Source: Narthecium ossifragum (taxonomy: Eukaryota; Streptophyta; Magnoliopsida; Dioscoreales; Nartheciaceae). From it: a DNA stretch of 64,000 nt. The notes beneath the pieces were generated by a model. That model had not been told where the DNA came from, searched no databases, and was given only the letters and a program-made list of their open reading frames with translations. The stretch is from NCBI GenBank assembly GCA_963920575.1, contig OY986970.1, positions 26,059,869-26,123,868 of the forward strand, given 5' to 3'. How positions within the stretch are numbered: the stretch's first letter is position 1; every line of letters starts with the position of its first letter. Shown in pieces: positions 46,592-57,320 of the stretch. A program made the translations under genes and the position numbers.

Positions 46592-48056
46592 GCTTGCATG
46601 TGTTTTTGCACTTTGATACCATGTGATTCTAAGAGCGGTAATTTACTGCCATCTAATTTAAAATTTTTAATTTACTATCCTATCTTTTATGTGACGGCGC
46701 GATACATTACCTTACCTCAAACGACGATACCTCTATTGACAGAAACCGCTCACGTACTTCGCCCACAGTAGACGACCTCTAAAACGTTGTTCAGCTCCTC
46801 ATAAGTCAGCAATCCAAGATTGCACCTTTTGATCTCGATTGTCGCCGCCGAGTTCGCGAACACCCTTCAGACCTATGACGCGATCCCTTGCAGGCCCCTT
46901 CCGAGCACAATTTGATTGCCACTTCCATGGAGTTCCTCCTCGCATCTTTGTAGGCCACGCACCCACCGTTGGTGAGGAAGAGCACCGAGTGTTCGCCTTG
47001 TATCGCCCTCATCAACAACGCTGCATCCGAGTGGAAGCTGGAAAAGACCACCGGTCTCTCTTGGGTGCAATCGAAGACGACTACTGAGATGGGCTGGAGA
47101 ATCAGGGCAAGCTCCTCTTCGGTGTAGTCGAGATTGTCGTCGAATCTGAGCTCGATGTTGAAACCAATGTGGTTATCCACCATCTCGAAGGCTTCTCGCA
47201 ACCTGCGTAAGGAGTCGTCGACGTCAACCTCCAATGGGAGCACCTTGCCTCCGCCGGCCTTGCGGAGTAGCAGCTTGCCGAGATTATTGGGATCGGTTTG
47301 GGGGCCGTAGAAGTGGAGCTCTTGGAGAGAGAGGTCGGCAACGCGGCGTTCGTATGCTTCACCGAAGTTTTGTCTGGAGACGATGTGGGTGTCTTGGAAG
47401 ATGATCGGGTGGCCGTCGCTAGTCACCTGGACGCGCGTCAAACTCCATGAGGGCGGCGCGGTTGAAGGAGAGGATCGAGTTCTCCTTGATGGCTCTAAAA
47501 AGAGGGTCGGGGGATGAGATAGAGTTCATGTCGTATCCATGGTGGCCGATGACTATAAACTCTGGTAGGTCCGACGGCTCCACCGGTGTGGAGTTTGGTG
47601 AGGTGGTGGCGATGGACAAGGAGACAACGAGGCGGCAGCGATGTGACGAAGGGCAAGGGGGACACCAGACGCGAAGATGGCCTTAAGAGCCATCGGATTT
47701 AGATCAAAGGACTTGGAAATTGACAACTTTGGAACCACCGGCGAGGGGTGAGCTAAAACTAAGGAGAGAGACAAGCGAGAGAGAATATTTTGGAATCACC
47801 ATTGGAATATTCTCTTGGTTGTCGGTGAGTGGCCAACCAATTGGGATTTAGGATGGTTTATGCCGTGGTATATGGTGCGAAACCATGCAAAACCGCTCAC
47901 ACGTGAGGGGTTTTCTGTCAATGGAGGTAACACCATCTAGGGTTAGGCTTTATATCGTGCCAACGCATAAAAGGTAAGGTAGTAAATTAAATTTTCTAAA
48001 CTATAGAATAGTAAATGCCACCCTCTGAAATTACATGGAGTCAAAGTGTGCAAAAA
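46592..48056. mobile_element. Pack-MULE-like element with GDPD gene copy
   Basis: Inverted arms of about 170-180 bp. The left begins GCATGTGTTTTTGCACTTTGA; the right, read inverted, begins GCATGGGGTTTTTGCACACTTTGA. Both continue through a TTTACTAYC region to CCTCYATTGACAGAAA and CTCACGT. Between them lies an intronless GDPD-like copy. A convincing flank duplication was not found, so the class is inferred from long TIRs and gene capture. A relative of the TIR occurs at 41055. Confidence 0.65.
46755..47693 (-). pseudogene. Glycerophosphodiester phosphodiesterase (GDPD1-like) pseudogene
   Basis: The minus strand reads from MALKA, through FIVIGHHGYDMN, KENSILSFN, and VQVTSDGHPIIFQD to GFNIELRFDD, VVFSSFHSDAA and finally LLTYEELNNVLEVVY. 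This spans almost a whole plant GDPD1-type protein, which hydrolyses glycerophosphodiesters to glycerol-3-phosphate, in phosphate starvation in plastids. It is contiguous without introns, but it changes frame at least near 47600, 47440 and 46890, and the first catalytic pair HR reads HH. Intronlessness suggests capture of, or derivation from, a processed copy. Non-functional as written. Confidence 0.82.
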
Positions 48057-48509
48057 CCCCATGCGTGTATGGTAAATAGTTCTTTCTGGGATATTACTAT
48101 ATTGGTGGCGATCTCATTAGATTAAGCATCGAAGTAGCCGTTGTGAACGCCATGAGAAACCCCACATCCACAAGGGAAGATTGTGCAAGTAAAAAGGGTT
48201 ATCACTTATCAAAGGCCTTTCTTTCTGCATAAAAAGAAGAATCATACTAGAATATATAACGTGTACAGCAGCTATGGTAACATTATTAACTCGAGAATTG
48301 TTTGTGCATGTGAGGAGGAGATGAGTTGAATTGCGTTTCCCAAGGATTCCACCCCTGAATGGGTCCTTCCTCGCTCTCGCTGTGTAAAAGACGAACTGTG
48401 GACAGTGAGGAAACATTTCTTTTGTGATTCTTAATCATAATGGTTGGTGGCCATGGACAGTAAAACTCTTTACTTAATTACTTAAGTGCAGCGTGAGACC
48501 TTACATTAA
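48057..48509. other. Intergenic, no gene seen
   Basis: Low-coding sequence between the GDPD-carrying element and the GC-rich MITE. No feature recognised. Confidence 0.4.
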
Positions 48510-48735
48510 GGGCTGTTTGGATACCGCGGATCCCACAGATCCGCGATATCCAGCGGACGGTATCCGCGCGCGGTGTCCGCTCGACCGAAATTGGAATCCG
48601 CCCTTGGGCGGATTCCAATTTCAGGGATCCGCACGGAACCCGCGCGGATCCCAAACGCTGGATCCCGCACCGCGGGATCCACGCGTTCACCGGATCCACG
48701 GGATCCCGGCGGATCCCATGGATCCAAACACACCC
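48510..48735. mobile_element. GC-rich Tourist-like MITE
   Basis: A 226-bp element with ends GGGCTGTTTGGATACC and GGATCCAAACACACCC, and TAA on both sides (48507-48509 and 48736-48738). The interior is about two thirds G+C and full of GGATCCGCGG-type words and inverted repeats, for example GAAATTGGAATCCGCCC facing GGGCGGATTCCAATTTC. Confidence 0.8.
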
Positions 48736-49095
48736 TAATTCTTCTACATCTCAGCTTGTACGGCTAGATATAGAATAGAGGATCTACAGGGTAAGCCAGT
48801 CGTTGGAGGTAAATCACACAAGCAGTTTTACTTTTTACTGGAATCCCACAGAGTTTTACTTCTGCTAGAGTAGGACATGAGCATTCATGGAGTTACTGAC
48901 AATGGCGTCTGTGCTCCATGCCCCCATCCATAGTAGCTGATACTAGAGGATTCTTTGATTAATTTTAGCATGAGTAATCCAAGAACCTCCACGTTCGTGT
49001 CTCCATTTAATCTTTATTCATGACTTTTATCTGTTTGTCAATTATATATTTACATGTCACCTAAGGTAGATCGACAGGCCTGAGAATTTTCTGAC

Positions 49096-50077
49096 AAGAT
49101 AAATAGATGTAGCTAATTAAGCCTCCACCTAAGGATACCAATGAAGATCAAGTAGATATTATCCAAGTCTTGGATTTTTCGTGTACTAAGGAGGTTAAGA
49201 CTTGGAGAGTATCCACTTGATCTTCATTGTAATCCAAGAAATGCATCTTTGTAGGTTATAGTGAAGGTGTGAAGGGATATCGATTGTCGGATCCAATTGC
49301 AAAGAAAATTATCACAAGTCGAGATGTGCATTTTGATGAGTCCGAGGTGCTTGTCAAAAGTTCTCAACAAAGTAGCATGGGAGAGGAAGTTTCAAAAGAG
49401 GTGGAGCATTTTGAAGTTAAATCAAATGGTGCTATGCCAAAAGATGTTCTTATAGAGCAAGTTGTTAGTGAATGTGATGAAGAGTTCGATGAAAAGTTTG
49501 AAGAATATGCCAAAAGATGTTCTTATAGAGCAAGTTGTTAGTGAAGATGATGAAAAGTTTGAAGAATATGCCGATGAAGATGAAGAGCATTTTGAACAAG
49601 TCTCATCACCACTAGCACAATCATTGGATCGTCCAAGACGTGAAAGGAGTGTGCCGGCTCGCTTGAAGGATTGTGTAGACCCCAAGACCATGCAAGCATT
49701 AGTAATCGAAGATGGTGAACCAAGTTCATACAATGAGGCAGCTACCATTGAATGTAGTGATTCTTCTTGTTGGAGGAATGCTATGAAAGAGGAAATGGAA
49801 GCACTCCGAAAGAACCAAATATGGGATTTGGTTGTGTTACCAAAAGGGAGAAAGGCCGTGGGATGCAAATGGGTATACAAGATTAAAAAAGGTACTGATG
49901 GTAAGATTGAAAGATATCGTGCAAGACTAGTTGCAAAGGGCTTTGCACAAAAGGAAGGTACGGATTTCTTTGAAATATTTGCACCGGTTGTCAAGTTGGT
50001 TTCTATTCGGTTTGTTCTTTCTCTTTTTGCTATATATGACTTCGAGCTTGAGCAATTAGATTGAAAGATAAATAGAT
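49096..50077 (+). mobile_element. Captured Ty1/copia integrase-RT fragment between 13-bp direct repeats
   Basis: From about 49230 a frame reads IFVGYSEGVKGYRL and IITSRDVHFDES (end of integrase and linker). After a frame change it continues through RRERSVPARLKD, WRNAMKEEMEAL, GCKWVYKIKK, RARLVAKGFAQKEG and stops at 50061-50064 just where the RT core should continue. The segment is bounded by identical 13-bp repeats AAGATAAATAGAT at 49096-49108 and 50065-50077. A 31-bp imperfect inverted repeat (49140-49170 against 49196-49226) precedes the coding part. Neither LTR is present. Confidence 0.7.
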
Positions 50078-50106
50078 AATGCATGATGAGATCCTAGCTG
50101 CATGAC

Positions 50107-51745
50107 TGACGCGCCTTGAAATGTATCGTTAATTAAATCAAAGACGGACAAAACAAATTACCGAACTACTAATTAACTAGAACGTAGTTAATGGGAGTAC
50201 GGGTCGAACCCTCAAGGAATTGGATGGTCGAATTACAAATGCAATATAGTCTCTACAATAGTTGGAAACAATTGGATTGATTATTTGAGTTTTCTAACTA
50301 AAATATTCTAAAACAACTAAGGAGGAAATTTATCAAGGAAGAAGTCCTACGGAATTCCAATCCGAATTAGGGTATAAATATTATCTCTGTCAATCAAGAT
50401 GAATGACACTCAAGGGATGGTCTAAATTGGAGATCGACGAGCGTAGGATTAGTATCGCTCGCCGCTAATGAGATGTCGGGTTAGGATCATCTCATCGGCG
50501 AATTATAAAGTTAAGATCCATGATCGAGGCTTTAATTCGATCATAGCTCAACAATCGCCGGGTTAAGGTCATATTGTTGGCAATTAATCAAGGCTTTGTA
50601 TGAATAACGTGTTGGGTTGAGATGGGTTTAATATCTCAACCCACCATCGAAGACATGAATGGTACATAGAATAGTCATGACATGAATGGTTCTAGCACCT
50701 CAAGATCCTATCCTAAGATCAAGGATTCATCCCCTAGAGTTAGTCATGGTTCTAGCATAGCCTCTTCTTTGAGGAATTGAATCAAACATCTAGCAAGCAT
50801 ATAATATTCCTACAATCACTTGCAAGAGAAAGCATTCCAAACATTCAACAATGAGTTTCATTAAAGAAACAAAGGAATTACATGTGAATTCATACAAAAC
50901 CATCTCAAAAGAGTCATTACATCAAGAAACAAAAGAGAAATCTAAGAAACAAGCCCTAAGACATCAAGGAATTTTCAAGGAAAAGGGATTTAGCTACTCA
51001 TCTTGGGTAGGAGATCCATGGAGGAGGAGGCTTCACCCATCTTCTCCATTAAAATCCACCCTTGGAGCCCTAAATCCTTAAGGATTAGAGGAGAAATCCC
51101 CAAGAACTAAAGGAGGGGAGAAGGCTGAAGAAAGGCTGGAGAAAAGAGGGAAAAAAATCGGAAAAAGATCCCTAAATTAAGAGCCAAAACCCCTATTTAT
51201 AGGCCCCAAGTCGTGGACCCTCGGATCAGATCTGAACCGTCCGTTTTTACCCATCAGCCGGTCTTGGATCGATCCGAAATATGTTTGGATCGATCCAAGA
51301 TGTCAAAATTTGAGGTTCTAACGGTTTGGATCGATTCAATATGAGTTTGGATTGATCCGATGTGTAAAACTGCAAAACTGGTCTCTGAAAAGGGTTTGGA
51401 TCGATCCAGAATAGGTTTGGATCGATCCGGAATAGGTTTGGATCGATCCGGAATAGGTTTGGATCGATTCATAATTTTGGGATCGATCCAAATATTCTGG
51501 ATCCATCCAGACTGGGTCTTGATCAATCCAGACTGGGTCTAGTCTGGATTCAATTCAGACTGGGTCTGTTCAATCCGAATATGGCAGATTTTGTGTAATT
51601 TATGTCTTTTAAGCCCGGAATCGATGCAACTCTCTTTGGAAACTCTTGTACCTGAAATAACATCAAAAGGTATTAGAAATGCATTGCTTGAGAGTTAACA
51701 AAGCCAAGTTAAATGGGTGAATTATGCATATTTTGTGACTCATCA
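50107..51745 (-). mobile_element. Solo LTR, 1.6 kb, minus orientation
   Basis: On the minus strand it starts TGATGAGTCACAAAATATGC and ends GGCGCGTCA, with the 5-bp duplication ATGAC on the plus strand at 50102-50106 and 51746-51750. A minus-strand TATA box (GGCCTATAAATAGG, about 51193-51206) is followed by a long leader. The part before the TATA box (51246-51560) is an array of GGATCGATCC words with a period of about 19-20 bp. The size suggests a gypsy-type LTR but no coding part exists to prove it. Confidence 0.85.
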
Positions 51746-51750
51746 ATGAC

Positions 51751-52133
51751 TAACTTTTATTTAAATTCAAAGTAACTAACTAAGTAGGCTAATAAAGGCT
51801 AGAGAAAATTGTAAAGAAGATGGCTGAGATCTTACAGAATGTCAATTGATATCTATAACACCTGGGCTCCAAATCTAGTTAGCTTATTTATCAATCTTTT
51901 AAACTTCTCATCAGGTGTACGTTTATTTTACAAATGCTTAATCCTAATGCAAAAATAGTACACGATTAATGAGCTACGACATCTGCAATCCTTGTTCATG
52001 TTTGGATACAAGGAAAAAGTAATCCTACAAAGATTCAATTTAAGTAGACAAACGATCATTCCAAATTTCCTACAAAGAGCTAGAGAGATCAAACATCAGT
52101 ATGTCTAATACTACACGTCTTGGACCTCGATCA
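51751..52133. other. Intergenic, 3' flank of the WEB gene
   Basis: AT-rich; probably includes the 3' UTR of the WEB-type gene. Nothing else recognised. Confidence 0.4.
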
Positions 52134-54107
52134 TTACTTCTGCTTTCGATTTCTTCGCCTTTTAAGAAGGAGAACAAGATTAGGCATAAGCCTTCCTCTT
52201 TTCTTAATGGTGAAGGCCGGAGATCTTGCCGGTTGTCGCGTTCCTAACGATGCCGATGACCTTCTCATATAAGCCATTCTTGGAGAGGCAGCTACCGATC
52301 CACTTTCTCTCATGGATTTTCTTGGTCTGGTTATTGCAAGCGGAGGCCTCGCAAGCTCAGCCTCCATCTCTAATACCATCATAGTTGTTTGCTCCTGATC
52401 GGCGGGAGATTTCTCCGTGTTCACCGCTATAAGCTGTTTGATTTCCTTCTGAACAAGTTCCACTTCGATAGCCATTTCCTTCTCCTCGGCCTTCAGAGCT
52501 TCAATCCAAGCATGAGCAGCCGCTACCTTGCTGTCTGCAACCTCCTGTGCTGCTGCTGCACGCCTACTCAAATAGTCGTACTCCCACTTGGAGATTGTTA
52601 TGGCGGAGCTGCGTGTAAATGAGGAACCTCTGGCCTTGGTGGCTCTTTCAGCAGCAATCTTTAGCCTGCCCATTGCCATAGCTTCCGATGCCTTGACCGC
52701 GTCGAGCTCCTGCATGGCAGCTCGCAGCCTCTCTTCGGCTGCGTCCGTGCTCAACACACTCTTCCCGATTTCCATTCGGATAGATTTAGTCTCTTCAGCA
52801 AGTGATTCTTTCTCCTCTTTTGCTGCATCAATGTCTGATACTAGTTGTTGCAAAGCAGTGGACAGGTTGGAAACTATTGCTCTGGTCCTCTCATCAGCCA
52901 CTGAGGCAGTCTCCAGCTTAGACTTGGCCTTGAGAAGCTTGGAGTTATAATGATGAAGAGTCGAGTCTGATTTCTTCTCTAACTTCTTCAATTGTTCTGT
53001 TTCTTTGGTCAGATGCATCAGCTTATTCCTTGCAAGATCCATGGCAGTCATGAAGTTAAACCCCTCTTCTTTAATCGATGCCAGTTCTTTCTTCGCCACC
53101 TTTAGCTCAGCTTCAACTGACTGTAATGAGACTATACTCTGTTCCTTTTCTTCTGCTCTGTAATCAGTATGATTAAAGTTGTTTTCCATGGCTCGGACTA
53201 GCTCCATCTCAGTCTGCAAGACATTTACGTCAGACGCGGTCATGGCAAGCTTCACTTGGAGCTCCCTCGCGCGTTTGATTTCTATCCGGAGTTCCCTGAT
53301 CCTCTTCTTGGTCACTCCCATGTTCTTATTGAACTGAGCGGCCTCGGCATTCCTTTGGTCTTCCATTTCCCTGAACTCCTTTTCAGCTTCTATTCTAGCG
53401 AGTTCGACGAGCACCAGCTCTTCGTCTGCGTCCTCGATTTCTCTTCTCAGCTCTCCCGCGGAGTTCTCACAGGCCCTCGCTTTCGAACCAGAGGCATCGA
53501 TGTCCTTCTCGGCTTTCATCTTTACTTGTGTCGCGGAAGCCACATCAATCTTCAGCCTGCCAAGTTCTTGCTTCACTCTAGTCAGCTCCTGCATCACCTC
53601 CCAATACTGATGCTCACTCATCTCCCCTACCGGAGATGGCCCAATCGTTTGAAGCTCTAGTTTCCGAGCCATGGCCTTTGCTTTCGATTCTTGAATCTGC
53701 AGAGCCAGTTGCTTCGCTGCACGCTTGGCCCTATGGAGCTCTAATTCGGCTCGAGCTCTCTCTTTCTCTGTCGATATCACGCAATCATTCAATCTTCCGA
53801 CGCCTAGTTTTGCATGATGGAGGTCCCTGGTTTTCGAATTCAATTCCTTTGGATTCAAAACAAAAAACAATTGCTTCAGCCAAACAGTAGTTCAACCTCA
53901 TTCTCAGCATCAAGCTAGCTATAATTATGTTCAACACTCATTAAAAACTGCTAAATTAATGACTATATAAACCTCATCTTGATGTGTGGCTTGTTGATGA
54001 TGGGGCATGTCTAGCTTTCTTCCTTGAACCAATATTTCTCCATAATGGTTGGCAGTTGCTTTGACAGACCCAATCCTCTCAGTCTTATCAGACCATCTTC
54101 TATCCAT
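52134..54107 (-). CDS. WEB-family (weak chloroplast movement under blue light-like) coiled-coil protein
   Basis: A long coiled-coil protein of the plant WEB1/PMI2-related (DUF827) family; members affect chloroplast photorelocation and actin, but this paralogue is not assigned. Exons 53973-54107 and 52134-53846 give about 615 residues. The intron 1 acceptor is uncertain: CCAAAG before ELNSKTRDLHHAK is preferred because of its pyrimidine tract; the alternative GCTGAAG at about 53876 would add QLFFVLNPK-like residues. The start reads MDRRWSDKTERIGSVKATANHYGE, matching the short N-terminal motif of the family (variant of SVKAAVxxFGE). Residues from about 55 to 500 are nearly continuous heptads rich in Glu, Lys, Ala and Leu. 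The C-terminus is basic. No membrane segment. Confidence 0.82.
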
Positions 54108-54119
54108 TAATCCAACCAC

Positions 54120-54859
54120 ACGCTAGCTAGAGAACCTGCAGAGATTGGAATAAAGAAAGAGAGAGAAGATTGAAAGAGGAGCAAGTGATCAAAAACAAAC
54201 CTTAGCTTGTGTGATGCTTCTGAAAAGAGCTGTACTTCTTTGATGGAGAATACAACTGGAGGACATTACTGACTCAAAAGGAAGCAATGGCAATGGGGCT
54301 TCAAGACTTGATTTCGCTCAAGGATATCGCTTTGTGCTGACATACAGGGATCTTGAGGCCCTTTTAAAACCACGTGGAGCTTTGCTCAATGGATATGCTG
54401 ATATAGTTACGCTTTGGATGTGAAGAAGATGACAATGAGAGCAAAGTGTTTGGCTCTGGCTTGGTTGGTTGGTTGGGCGCTGATATATCCGATGCTATTG
54501 TTGTTGAGTTTGTGGAGCCTGATCATTCCGGACCCGACCATGACGCACTACACAGAGCTGACGGGGTCCGAGGCAGCGCCCCGGTGGGGGTTTTCAACAA
54601 AAACGGATTTGAAGATCTGTTGATAGGGGTAGTTTATGTAATTTTCTATACCCTATGTGCCGAAACCCTAGAATATGAGGGTGTGTATGGGCGGCCGTCA
54701 TTGTATCTTGTAATCATGCTTTTTGCCTCTGAGATAGTGAAAACCTCCAGTGACTCCGTGGACGTAGCCCTATTCTGGGGTGAACCACGTAAATCTTGTG
54801 TCTGTGCATGTTTCTTTTTCTTCCTCCTCTCTTATAGATTCTAACAATTGTGATATTTC
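54120..54859. other. WEB upstream region and LTR-like piece
   Basis: The first 300 bp should hold the WEB promoter. About 54480-54860 contains GAACCACGTAAATCTTGTGTC and GATTCTAACA, words typical of a copia LTR end. The sequence TCCGATGCTATTGT is repeated about 367 bp apart (54488 and 54855). Ends could not be fixed. Confidence 0.35.
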
Positions 54860-56286
54860 CGATGCTATTGTGACGTGAGGTGATACCCTCTCTCAAGCTC
54901 TTCATGCGATATGTGGGCGCTGAGGATGAGGCTTGTAGCTAAGTTCCTGGGTATCAAGGAATCCATATGGACCGCTCTTTGTCGAGCAAAGTATCAGGTA
55001 GAAGGGGTGTTGCCAAGTGCTCGAAGGAACTCCCCCGCCTCGAGGCTGTGGCAATCCGCTTGTAAAGCGTCGGCGATGCTGAGAAAAGGATTGTGGTGGG
55101 AACCAGGCATGGGCTGCCAAGCCAATGTCCATTATGGATTGGTGGTTGGGTGATGGGCCCTTGAGCTCTCATCCATCGATGATGGTGTCGGAGGACTGTT
55201 TGTTGAACATGAATGTGGGGGAGCTGATCGCCTTTGAGGGTTGTTGGGCCCAAGAGAGAGTTGGGGAATTTTTCCACCCGGATATGGTGCAACACATCAT
55301 GAACACTCCATTGGTGCAACATGAAGCAGCATCGAGACCTCGATGGACATGGAGCCCCGTCTGGGGTGGTGACCACTGCCTCATGCTACCAAATGCTTGA
55401 ATGTGAGAATGCAGTTCAATGTAAGGAGGAAGAGATCAGAATATGGAGGAGTGCTTGGCGAGCTCCTACATGATCAAGGGTACGCATGTTTCTTTGGAAA
55501 GTTCTTCAACGGAAGGTACCTACCAAGTCTGTGCTATGGGATTTATGTCTGTGCTCGGAGCGACTGTGCTCTCACTGCCAGTTGGGGGATGAGACCCTGG
55601 AACATGTCCTGTTCCACTATGGATTTGAGAGACATGTATGGGAAGGCATCAGGGGTGGCTTAAAGGAGAGCTAGCTGATGAGAATAGGTGGGTTGATAGA
55701 TGCTTTCGAGGTGTTGGGAAGACCGTCGAAAACAGAGGAAGAAAAATTAGCTAAATCCCGCACTGCATACTCGTTGTGGAACCTGTAGAAAGACAGATGT
55801 AGATTGGTGATGAATGAGGAGTGTGTTCAAGTCCAAGACCTGGTTAGATCTATTTGTTGGCAAACTAAGGAATACTTGTTGGTTGAGAAGGAGAAGGGAG
55901 GCTTCAATCAAGCTCAAGGATGAGAAGGTGTTAGAATGCAAACAGATGCAGCTGTGGACTTAGATAGGGGCATCACCGGTATTGGAGTGGTATGTGTTGA
56001 TGAAGAGGATGTCATGAATTGGACAGAAGGTGGCTCCAGGTCGGTAGCGTCGATACTGGCTGGAGAGATTTGTGCTATTGATTTAGTACTAGAGGAAGCT
56101 TTGAAACGTGGGTACAGACGTGTTCTAGTGGAGTCAGACTCGCTGTTTGCTGTGAATATCCTACAATGTTGGCTTCCTTTGGTAGAAGATTGCATGGGCA
56201 TAGTGCATGAGATTTGGTAGAAGAGACGCAACTTTGCGGAACTAGAGATCAGATACATCCCTAGAGAGGATAATGCTCGTGCGGAT

Positions 56287-56538
56287 TGTTGGAAAAGTCA
56301 AGGTTCCTTATCTAATTTGCTCTGTTGTCCTAGTCTTTAGGAACTTTATGTACGTGGCTTGTTTTGGCCTAGTTTGTAGTGGTCAGTTAGAATTTGTTGC
56401 AGTCTTTTGCATGTTAGCACTTTCTTAGGAGTTAGTGGATAGCTGTTGGTTATGGGCTTTAGAATATGTAATGGTATCTATTGTATTTGAAGCTTGAGAG
56501 TAATGGAAGTTTAGTTTTCTGGTTCTCCAATTCCAACA
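56287..56538 (+). repeat. 5' LTR of the copia element
   Basis: 252 bp, TGTTGGAAAAG to TTCCAACA. It has the empty site AGTTA (56385-56389) where the 3' LTR carries a 46-bp insertion. Confidence 0.92.
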
Positions 56539-56583
56539 GTGGTATCCGAGCCCAGGTTACTGGTTCCAAAGAAAGAGAGAATT

Positions 56584-57262
56584 TGTGAGGTCCACTGGGT
56601 CTACCGTGGGACAAGATGCCTGCGCCTGGAGGGCGGGGCTGAGTCGGGTAGCCGGGTAAGCAATCCCACAACGCCTGGGTATGGTCCGGGGTTCGATATA
56701 AGTATATAGTAAGCCCTAATAGACACAACGCGTTTTAAAGCCATGATGGCAATGAACCGCAAAACTACTCCAGTGTTAAGCGTGCTTGGACTGGAGTAGG
56801 TTTGGGATGTATCAGAGCCGGTTCCCAGCCGAAAATTGTGCCAGCGAGGACGCTGGGCCTCCAAGGGAGGTGGATTGTGAGATCCGCTGGGTCTACCTTG
56901 GGACAAGATGCCTGCGCCTGGAGGGCGGGGCTGAGTCGGGTAGCCGGGTAAGCAATCCCACAACGCCTAGGTATGGTCCGGGGTTCGATATAAGTATATA
57001 GTAAACCCTTAATAGACACAACGCGTTTTAAAGCCGTGATGGCAATGAACCGCAAAACTACTCCAGTGTTAAGCGTGCTTGGGCTGGAGTAGGTTTGGGA
57101 TGGGTGACCTCCCGGAAAGTCCGATCGATCGGTGGGTTTATCGATCGATCGGCTGCGGCGAGCCAAAAGCGGACAATATTGTATCGGGTGGGGCCCTCGG
57201 GTGGATCCTGGTCGGACCGGGAGCCCGCAGGCCGGGGCCCAGTGGAGGGCCGGGGTGTTACA
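56584..57262 (+). mobile_element. Cassandra-like TRIM inside the copia leader
   Basis: A 679-bp element with 5-bp duplication GAATT at 56579-56583 and 57263-57267. LTR1 runs from 56584 to about 56808 and lacks its 3' part; about 67 internal bases begin GTATCAGAGCCGG (damaged primer site); LTR2 is 56876-57262 (387 bp). Both LTRs contain the 5S-derived word GTTAAGCGTGCTTGG; LTR2 also has GGATGGGTGACCTCCCGGAAAGT. LTR2 holds an extra block with two CGATCGATCGG palindromes at about 57120-57154. It shares internal sequence and LTR ends with the copy at 27472. Confidence 0.88.
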
Positions 57263-57320
57263 GAATTTGTGAGATAAGAGGGGTGGAGCAGCATCTTTAT
57301 TTTTTTGCAGCAGCAAAACA

